The notes beneath the pieces were generated by a model. That model saw nothing but the letters and a program-made list of their open reading frames with translations. It did not search any database and was not told where the DNA came from. Shown here piece after piece: positions 29,237 through 34,284 of a DNA stretch of 34,284 nt. The DNA comes from ZC4RG30 sp965652645 (GTDB lineage Bacteria > Pseudomonadota > Gammaproteobacteria > Steroidobacterales > Steroidobacteraceae): NCBI GenBank assembly GCA_965652645.1, contig CBFGXE010000033.1, positions 1 through 34,284 of the forward strand. The letters are read 5' to 3'. The translations under genes and the position numbers were made by a program. The stretch's first letter is position 1, and each line of letters opens with the position of its first letter.

Positions 29237-29876
29237 GGACTCCCTGCAGCGCATCGACACGCCCCAGAACCGGGTGATCCTGGGCGTGGTGGGGGCGGTG
29301 ATCTTCATCGCCCTCGTGGTCTACCTCGTGCGTGCGCTGCGCGCGCGGGCCGCGGACAAGCGGCTGCACCAGAGCATCGTGTCGGTGGCCCTGGAGTACC
29401 TGCACAACGTGCTGATCCCCGATGGCAATGGCGCCACGATGCATGTCGACTACCTGCTGCTGACTTCCCGCGGGCTGGTGGTCATCGACCTGCGCAGCCA
29501 GCGCGGCAACATCTTCGGCGGCGACCAGATGACCGAGTGGACGGTGATGAATGGCGCCAGCCGCGCCACCTTCCAGAATCCCCAGCATGCCCTCTACGAT
29601 CGCGTCGCCGCCGTGCGTGCGCTGGCCGGCGAGCTGCCCGTGGAAGGGCGCATCCTGTTCACGCGCCGCGCCCGTTTTCCAAAGGGCCTGCCGCGCTGGA
29701 CGCTGATGGTGGATTCCCTGGGCACGGAGTTCCCGCCGGTGGCCTCGGATACGGGCCGCGACTGGCTGCAGCATTTCCGGGCCGAATGGCAGGCCGTCGT
29801 CGACGCCGCCATGCCCAGTCCCCTGCGTCGGCGGCGCGGGCTGATCGCCGAAGTGTTCGACGCGCGTTACACCTGA
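29220..29876 (+). CDS. Membrane-anchored NERD-domain protein of unknown function
   Basis: This 218-residue protein has one N-terminal membrane helix (about 18-40, VILGVVGAVIFIALVVYLV) and then a NERD-type domain (about 48-170). NERD (nuclease-related) domains belong to the PD-(D/E)xK nuclease superfamily. The expected beta-hairpin is visible, with Asp77 in HVDYLLL and Asp90 in VVIDLR. The usual catalytic Lys position is Arg92, so activity is doubtful. The GTG at 29220 lies inside the end of thrC, with no clear ribosome binding site, so expression probably rides on thrABC. Its 3' end overlaps tatD by 10 bp on the opposite strand. No defence or restriction partner lies nearby. Role unknown; a membrane-bound nucleic-acid-binding protein is one possibility. 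Confidence 0.75.
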   Translation: MQLAVEDSLQRIDTPQNRVILGVVGAVIFIALVVYLVRALRARAADKRLHQSIVSVALEYLHNVLIPDGNGATMHVDYLLLTSRGLVVIDLRSQRGNIFGGDQMTEWTVMNGASRATFQNPQHALYDRVAAVRALAGELPVEGRILFTRRARFPKGLPRWTLMVDSLGTEFPPVASDTGRDWLQHFRAEWQAVVDAAMPSPLRRRRGLIAEVFDARYT

Positions 29877-30682
29877 GCTGCCGGGGCAGGCCTCGAGGGC
29901 AGGCCGAAGAATTCCACGGCGGCCGCGGTGCTGCTGGCCGCGAGTTCTGCCACTTGCTGGCCGCGCGCGTGGGCGATGGTGGCGGCCACTTCGGGCAGGA
30001 ACGCCGGTTCGTTGCGCCGCGTCGGCGGATGCGGCTTCAGGCTGCGCGGCAGCAGGTAGGGCGCGTCGGTCTCGATCATCAGGCGGTCGGAAGGTATCCG
30101 CGCAACCAGCGGCAGCAGGTGGCGGCCGCGCCGCTCATCGCAGATCCAGCCGGTGATGCCGATGGCAAGGCCCAGCGACAGGCATTCATCGAGCTCGCTT
30201 TCCTGGCCGGTGAAACAATGCGCCACGCCGGCCTTCAGCCGGGGCAGGTAGTCGCGCAGCACGGCGAGGAAATCCGCGTGGGCATCGCGCTGGTGCAGGA
30301 ACACGGGAAGCCGCAGTTCCACGGCCAGCTCCAGCTGGCCGGCGAAGGCCGCCAGCTGTGCCTCGCGCGGGGCGAAGTTGCGGTAGTAGTCCAGGCCGCA
30401 TTCACCCACTGCGACGACGCCGGGCTGGCGAGCCAGTTCCCGCAGCGCCTCGCGCGTGTGGGCATTGAACCCGCCGGCATGGTGCGGATGCAGTCCGGCC
30501 GTGGCGTACAGGCGGTCAGGATAAGTGGCGTGCAGGGCCAGCGCCTCGCGCGTGGCCTCCACGCTGGTGCCGGTGACCACCATGCGGTGCACGCCCACCC
30601 GCGCCGCCCGCAGCAGCACGTCGGCAAGGTCATGGCGGAAGCTCTCGTGCGTCAGGTTGACGCCGATGTCGATCAGTTCCAT
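29867..30682 (-). CDS. tatD: TatD family metal-dependent deoxyribonuclease
   Basis: TatD is a cytoplasmic TIM-barrel 3'-5' exonuclease linked to DNA repair and oxidative stress. The 271-residue protein aligns well with E. coli TatD: IDIGVNLTHESF at the start, AGLHPHHAG, GECGLDYYRNF with metal Glu94, FLHQRDAH with His130, AHCFTG with His155, ITGWICDERRG and ETDAPYLLPR with Asp206. Like E. coli TatD, it has DIGVNL where other family members have an HxH. The start is ATG 30682, which overlaps the end of ltaE by 10 bp; an ATG at 30700 adds six non-conserved residues. It is the second gene of an ltaE-tatD pair and converges on the NERD gene. Confidence 0.96.
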   Translation of the reverse strand: MELIDIGVNLTHESFRHDLADVLLRAARVGVHRMVVTGTSVEATREALALHATYPDRLYATAGLHPHHAGGFNAHTREALRELARQPGVVAVGECGLDYYRNFAPREAQLAAFAGQLELAVELRLPVFLHQRDAHADFLAVLRDYLPRLKAGVAHCFTGQESELDECLSLGLAIGITGWICDERRGRHLLPLVARIPSDRLMIETDAPYLLPRSLKPHPPTRRNEPAFLPEVAATIAHARGQQVAELAASSTAAAVEFFGLPSRPAPAAQV

Positions 30683-31689
30683 GCCGCCAGCGCCCTGCAC
30701 AGGGCGTCCACGCCGGTTTCGGCCTGGTTCCAGGACACCACGAAGCGTGCCGCATCCTCGCGCGGCGGACCCCAGTCGTAGAAGCCGAAACCGCGATCGC
30801 GCAGCGCCTGCTTTTCACCCGGCCGGAAGGCGAGGAATACCGCGTTGGCCTCGACCGGGTACAGCAGGCGATCGCCTGCGGCTGCCGCGATGCGCGACGC
30901 CAGGTGGTTGGCGCGGCGCGCGTTGTCGAGGAAGAATGGCTGCTCCAGGCAGCACAGCAGTTGCGCGGAGAGATAGCGCATCTTGGAGAACAGGTGCGCG
31001 GCCCGCTTGCGCCGCAGATCGAAGTCCCGCGCCTGGTCAGGGTCGAAGAACACCACCGCCTCGGCGGCCATGGCGCCGTTCTTGGTGGCGCCGAATGACA
31101 GCACGTCGACGCCGCAGCGCCAGGTCATGTCGGCCGGCGACACGCCCAGGGTGGCCAGGGCGTTGGCGAAACGCGCGCCGTCCATGTGCAGCGCCAGTCC
31201 GTGGCTCCGGCACACCCCCGACAGGGCGGCCAGCTGCGCCGGCTTGTACACCGTGCCGCATTCGCTGGCCTGGGTGATGCTGACCGCGGCAGGCTGCGCA
31301 GTGTGCAGCGATGCGGGATGGTCGGAGAGCCAGCCCTCAAGCTGTCCAGCCGCAAGCAGTCCGCCCGGTGCCGGCAGCCGGGTGAGCCTGGCACCGGCGC
31401 TCTGCAGTTCCACCGCACCGCACTCATCGTGCACGACATGCGCGTGCTCGCTGGCGAAGATCTCCCCATAGGGCGGAACCAGCGTGCCCAGCGCCAGCGC
31501 ATTGGCGGCCGTGCCGGTAGCCACGGCAAAGGCCCGCACGGGCCTGTCGAAGTAGCGGCTGAAGGCTTCATCCAGCCGCGCGCTGCAGTCATCGGCGCCG
31601 TAGGCGCGAGCCATGCCTGGATTGGCGGCCGCGATGGCTTCCAGCACCTGGGGTGCCACGGGCGCGGTGTTGTCGCTGAAGAAATGCAT
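30673..31689 (-). CDS. ltaE: Low-specificity L-threonine aldolase
   Basis: This PLP enzyme of the beta-eliminating lyase/aldolase fold cleaves threonine or allo-threonine to glycine and acetaldehyde. The 338-residue protein starts with FFSDNTAPVAP, has FAVATGTAANALAL (phosphate-binding region), SEHAHVVHDECGA, the HMDGARFANAL motif at 168-178 and the PLP Lys203 in FGATKNGAM. The C-terminal small domain ends at WNQAETGVDALCRALA. The ATG has no ribosome binding site; an extended -10 lies exactly six bases upstream, which would give a leaderless transcript. It is only about 1.4 kb from thrABC, so threonine making and breaking are encoded close together but on opposite strands. Confidence 0.93.
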   Translation of the reverse strand: MHFFSDNTAPVAPQVLEAIAAANPGMARAYGADDCSARLDEAFSRYFDRPVRAFAVATGTAANALALGTLVPPYGEIFASEHAHVVHDECGAVELQSAGARLTRLPAPGGLLAAGQLEGWLSDHPASLHTAQPAAVSITQASECGTVYKPAQLAALSGVCRSHGLALHMDGARFANALATLGVSPADMTWRCGVDVLSFGATKNGAMAAEAVVFFDPDQARDFDLRRKRAAHLFSKMRYLSAQLLCCLEQPFFLDNARRANHLASRIAAAAGDRLLYPVEANAVFLAFRPGEKQALRDRGFGFYDWGPPREDAARFVVSWNQAETGVDALCRALAAWN

Positions 31690-31695
31690 CGGCGG

Positions 31696-31704
31696 ATGGT
31701 ATCA
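31696..31704 (-). promoter_or_regulatory. Extended -10 promoter of ltaE, leaderless position
   Basis: The minus strand reads TGATACCAT, matching TGn plus a -10 hexamer with four of six consensus bases. Six bases (31690-31695) separate it from the ltaE ATG, so the transcription start should fall on the start codon. No -35 or Shine-Dalgarno sequence is visible. Confidence 0.45.
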
Positions 31705-31726
31705 AGCCGCGACACCCCGCCACCGC

Positions 31727-31735
31727 TGCTATGAT
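31727..31735 (+). promoter_or_regulatory. Extended -10 promoter of the YgjP-like gene, leaderless position
   Basis: TGCTATGAT is an extended -10 (TGn plus TATGAT, five of six consensus bases). Six bases separate it from the GTG at 31742, which would then be the first codon of the transcript. No -35 and no ribosome binding site are visible. It faces the ltaE promoter across 22 bases. Confidence 0.5.
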
Positions 31736-31741
31736 TCCGGC

Positions 31742-32512
31742 GTGTATCGCGCGACGGAGCCGCATTCCCCGGGCCATGACCAGGCACAGCTGCCGCTGTG
31801 GCAGCCGGCTTCCGCCGTGCCGGAAGTCAGCTTGCGCCACAGCCGGCGCGCTCGCCGCGTGGCAGTGCGCATCGGCCACACCGGGGCGGTGGAACTGGTG
31901 GTCCCGCGCGGTGTCTCCGAGCGGCAGGCCTGGGCCTTCCTCGAGAGCCGCGCGGAATGGGTGCGCCACCACGTGCAACGCCGGCGCGCGGCCCAGCCCG
32001 TCGCGGAGCCATTCCCCCCTCGCACCCTTGTCATTCCGCTGCTTGGCGAAACCTGGCGCATCTTCCAGGCCGGCGGGGAGGGGCGTCCGCGACTTCTGGT
32101 CCAGTCCCCCGGCGTGCTCGAACTGCGCGGCAGCGGCGATCGCGGTCAATGGCAGCGCTGCCTGCGCGCCTGGCTCAGGCGTCGTGCACTGCCCGCATTC
32201 ACTGAACGGCTGCAGTGGCTGGCGGCAAGGCACGGGTTCACCTTCACCGCGGTTTCGGTGCGCTGCCAGCGCTCCCGCTGGGGCAGTTGCTCGGCCCGTG
32301 GCGCCATCTCGCTGAATCTTGCCCTGCTGTTCCAGCCGGAGGAGGTGGTGCGCTACCTGCTCTGCCATGAGCTCTCGCACACGCGCCACCTGGACCATTC
32401 GGCGCGTTTCTGGCGCTGCGTGGCCGAGTGCGAGCCGCGCTGGCGCGAGCTGGACGCGCAGCTGCTGGAAGGCTGGCGCAACGTGCCACAGTGGCTGCTG
32501 GAGCGCAGATGA
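31742..32512 (+). CDS. YgjP/SprT-like zinc metallopeptidase (DUF45 family)
   Basis: This 256-residue protein has the YgjP-like metallopeptidase domain (PF01863). The zinc site HELSHTRHLDHSARFW has ligands His209, His213 and His219 with catalytic Glu210. It is preceded by the family signature RCQRSRWGSCSARGAISLN. The N-terminal half has the usual beta-rich RRARRVAVRIG and VVPRGVSERQA segments. No signal peptide is visible, so it is cytoplasmic. The start chosen is GTG 31742, which sits six bases after a strong extended -10; the frame is open further upstream but runs into the ltaE promoter region. It ends in ATGA overlapping kynA. The substrates of this family are poorly known. Confidence 0.9.
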   Translation: MYRATEPHSPGHDQAQLPLWQPASAVPEVSLRHSRRARRVAVRIGHTGAVELVVPRGVSERQAWAFLESRAEWVRHHVQRRRAAQPVAEPFPPRTLVIPLLGETWRIFQAGGEGRPRLLVQSPGVLELRGSGDRGQWQRCLRAWLRRRALPAFTERLQWLAARHGFTFTAVSVRCQRSRWGSCSARGAISLNLALLFQPEEVVRYLLCHELSHTRHLDHSARFWRCVAECEPRWRELDAQLLEGWRNVPQWLLERR

Positions 32513-33366
32513 ACGACAAGCCGGCCGCGCCGCGCGGCAAGGTGGACCTTTCGGGCGAGGCGGTCCATTGGGACCTCGGCAGCTCGCGTTCCTATGGTGA
32601 ATACCTGGAGCTCACGCAGCTGCTGGCTGCACAGCAGCCCATCTCCGACGCCCATGACGAGGTGATGTTCATCACCGTGCATCATGTCTCCGAGCTGTGG
32701 ATCCGCCTCTTCCTGCACGAGCTGGAGCTGGTGCGCCGGTGCGTGGTGCGCGATGACCTGGATCCCTCCTTCAAGGCCCTGCAGCGCATCGGCAAGGTGC
32801 AGACGCAGCTGTTCGGCGTGTGGGAGGTGCTGGCCACCATGACGCCATCGGATTACTCCGCCTTCCGCAACCTGCTGGGACGCTCCTCCGGCTTCCAGTC
32901 GGCGCAATACCGCCTGATGGAGTTCGGGCTGGGCAACAAGAACGCCGACATGGTGCGTGTGCACGAGCGCAATCCGGAAGACCACGCCCGCCTGCAGCGC
33001 GCGCTGCACGCGCCCAGCCTCTACGACGAAGTGCTGAGGCTGCTGTCCCGTCGCGGCTACGGCATTCCTGCCGGGCTGCTCGACCGCGACTTCTCGCAGC
33101 CCTACGTGGCCTCCAAGGCCGTCACCGGCGCCTGGCTGGGCGTGTACCACAACGCCGAGAAGGACTGGGACCTCTACGAGCTGGCCGAAGGCCTGGTCGA
33201 CCTCGACCACCGCTTCCAGCTCTGGCGCTTCCAGCACATGAAGACCGTGGAGCGCATCATCGGCCAGAAACCCGGCACGGGCGGCACCGGCGGGGTGTCC
33301 TACCTGGCCAAGGCACTGGAACTCAGGTTCTTTCCCGAGCTGTGGCTGGCCAGAACCTCGCTTTGA
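32509..33366 (+). CDS. kynA: Tryptophan 2,3-dioxygenase
   Basis: TDO is a haem enzyme that opens the indole ring of L-tryptophan to N-formylkynurenine, the first step of the kynurenine pathway. The 285-residue protein is close to the structurally known Xanthomonas enzyme. By alignment from memory, its substrate- and haem-binding residues are kept: Phe54 and His58 (FITVHHVSELW), Arg120 (SAFRNLLG), Ser127 (SSGFQSAQYR) and the proximal haem ligand His243 (WRFQHMKTV). GTGGTGGVSYL near the C-terminus is also conserved. The ATG overlaps the stop of the metallopeptidase gene (ATGA), so the two are coupled. No kynurenine formamidase or kynureninase is in the window. The 3' end overlaps msrQ by 44 bp. 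Confidence 0.97.
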   Translation: MNDKPAAPRGKVDLSGEAVHWDLGSSRSYGEYLELTQLLAAQQPISDAHDEVMFITVHHVSELWIRLFLHELELVRRCVVRDDLDPSFKALQRIGKVQTQLFGVWEVLATMTPSDYSAFRNLLGRSSGFQSAQYRLMEFGLGNKNADMVRVHERNPEDHARLQRALHAPSLYDEVLRLLSRRGYGIPAGLLDRDFSQPYVASKAVTGAWLGVYHNAEKDWDLYELAEGLVDLDHRFQLWRFQHMKTVERIIGQKPGTGGTGGVSYLAKALELRFFPELWLARTSL

Positions 33367-33961
33367 GGCGCCAGGCCATCAGCACCGCGAAGATGCCCAC
33401 GTAGAGCAGCGGCTCGCGGATGTCCGCCTTCACCTGCCACCAGAAGTGCCACAGGGCGAGGCCGGTGATCACGTAGACCAGCCGGTGCAGGGTGGTCCAG
33501 CGGCGGCCCAGGCGGCGCATCATGCCGTTGGTGGAGGTGACGGCCAGCGGCACCAGCAGCAGCAGCGCCAGCATGCCGATGGTGATGTAGGGCCGCTTGA
33601 GGATGTCCTCGAGCACCGCGCCCACGTCCAGCACCTGGTCCAGCCAGAAGTACACGGTGAAGTGCGCCAGCGCGTAGAAGAAGGCAAACAGCCCCAGCAT
33701 GCGGCGCAGGCGGATGAGGTTGCGCCAGCCGGTGAGCTCGCGCACCGGCGTGACCGCCAGGGTCACCAGCAGCAGGTTCAGTGCGGTGATGCCACAGGCA
33801 TGGATGAGCCGCTTCACCGGGTCGGCGCCCAGCTCCATGCCGCCGCTTTCCAGCTTGCCCAGCGCCACCAGCACGCCCAGCACCATGTATGCCGCCGGCA
33901 CTGCGCAGGCGGCAAAGACCAGCGGCTTGTAGATGAAGCGGTACTGCCGGGCGACGTTCAA
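33323..33961 (-). CDS. msrQ: MsrQ, haem-binding membrane subunit of the methionine sulfoxide reductase system
   Basis: MsrQ (YedZ) is an inner-membrane b-type haem protein of the ferric-reductase superfamily that passes electrons from the quinone pool or cytosol to periplasmic MsrP. The 212-residue product has about six membrane helices and matches E. coli MsrQ in GADPVKRLIHACG, LRRMLGLFAFFYALAHF, KRPYITIGM, TSTNGMMRRLGRRW and LHRLVY. Conserved histidines sit in HACG, ALAHF, LHRL and LWHFW, as expected for haem ligands. The likely start is TTG 33961, 21 bases after the msrP stop; no ATG or ribosome binding site is available nearby. The 3' end overlaps kynA on the other strand by 44 bp. Confidence 0.95.
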   Translation of the reverse strand: MNVARQYRFIYKPLVFAACAVPAAYMVLGVLVALGKLESGGMELGADPVKRLIHACGITALNLLLVTLAVTPVRELTGWRNLIRLRRMLGLFAFFYALAHFTVYFWLDQVLDVGAVLEDILKRPYITIGMLALLLLVPLAVTSTNGMMRRLGRRWTTLHRLVYVITGLALWHFWWQVKADIREPLLYVGIFAVLMAWRLKARFWPATARERT

Positions 33962-33982
33962 GCGCGGTGCGGGCGGCGGCGG

Positions 33983-34284
33983 CTAGTAGAGCCGCCGCGG
34001 ATCCATGCCGGCGTACAGCGAGGCCACCTGCGCGGCATAGCCGTTGAAGGGCAGGGTGGCCGAGCGCCCGCCCAGCAGCGAACCGGCGCCGATGCGCCGC
34101 TCGGTGGCCTGGCTCCATCGCGGATGGCTCACCTCGGGATTGACGTTGGCATAGAAGCCGTATTCGTGCGAGGCGGACTTCTGCCAGCTGTTCAGCGGCT
34201 GCCGCTCGGTGAAGCGGATGCGCACGATGGACTTGATGCTCTTGAAGCCGTACTTCCAGGGCACCACCAGCCGCAGCGGCGCGC
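33983..34284 (-). CDS. msrP: MsrP, periplasmic methionine sulfoxide reductase catalytic subunit (C-terminal part)
   Basis: MsrP (YedY) is a molybdopterin enzyme that repairs oxidised methionines in periplasmic proteins. Only the last roughly 99 codons are in the window; the gene runs off its end. The translation matches the C-terminus of the family: VVPWKYGFKSIKSIV, then EYGFYANVNPEVSHPRWSQA and ending in FNGYAAQVASLYAGMDP. The Mo-coordinating Cys and the Tat signal lie outside. The stop TAG at 33985-33983 is followed by msrQ after 21 bp, the usual msrP-msrQ operon. Confidence 0.95.
   Translation of the reverse strand, partial: APLRLVVPWKYGFKSIKSIVRIRFTERQPLNSWQKSASHEYGFYANVNPEVSHPRWSQATERRIGAGSLLGGRSATLPFNGYAAQVASLYAGMDPRRLY

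Overview
This window is a GC-rich stretch of a gammaproteobacterial chromosome. Gene content and order (nusA-infB-rbfA-truB-rpsO-pnp, smc-zipA-ligA, dksA-gluQ, a fused aspartokinase/homoserine dehydrogenase followed by thrB and thrC) fit Gammaproteobacteria. The long basic N-terminal extension of DksA, the TruB C-terminus and the tryptophan dioxygenase suggest a lineage near Xanthomonadales/Nevskiales. That placement is inferred from remembered protein similarity, not from a search. Coding density is very high and no gene-free stretch exceeds 150 bp.

Layout. 1-110 is G/C homopolymer sequence that replaces the start of nusA, probably a bad contig end. 111-7756 is the transcription/translation/RNA-decay cluster nusA-infB-rbfA-truB-rpsO-pnp, with an rpsO promoter inside the end of truB and an intrinsic terminator between rpsO and pnp. 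7906-14206 is tamA-tamB (outer-membrane translocation and envelope bridge). 14215-16696 is a minus-strand group phaR, gluQ, dksA, queF (in order of coordinate), with a strong promoter in front of dksA. 16760-23853 is smc-zipA-ligA-rluE (chromosome organisation, division, DNA ligation, 23S rRNA modification). A minus-strand MocA-like nucleotidyltransferase follows. 24532-29876 is thrA-thrB-thrC with overlapping junctions plus a membrane-anchored NERD protein. 29867-31689 (minus) is ltaE-tatD. 31742-33366 is a SprT/YgjP-type metallopeptidase coupled to tryptophan 2,3-dioxygenase. 33323 to the end (minus) is msrP (partial)-msrQ, the periplasmic methionine sulfoxide repair pair.

How the genes work together. 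Most units are classic core operons. thrABC makes threonine from aspartate and LtaE, nearby, cleaves it. QueF makes preQ1 and GluQ glutamylates queuosine-containing tRNA, and the two bracket dksA. MsrP is a molybdoenzyme reduced through the haem membrane protein MsrQ.

I found no mobile element, CRISPR array, phage gene, toxin-antitoxin pair, defence island, tRNA or rRNA. No clearly new multi-gene system is visible. The points most worth a second look are a DksA that has lost three of four zinc-finger cysteines, a TamA with a lipoprotein-type signal, a 52-bp divergent spacer with two extended -10 elements placed for leaderless transcripts, a palindrome holding both stop codons of tamB and phaR, a possible PhaR operator, and a membrane NERD protein attached to the threonine operon.
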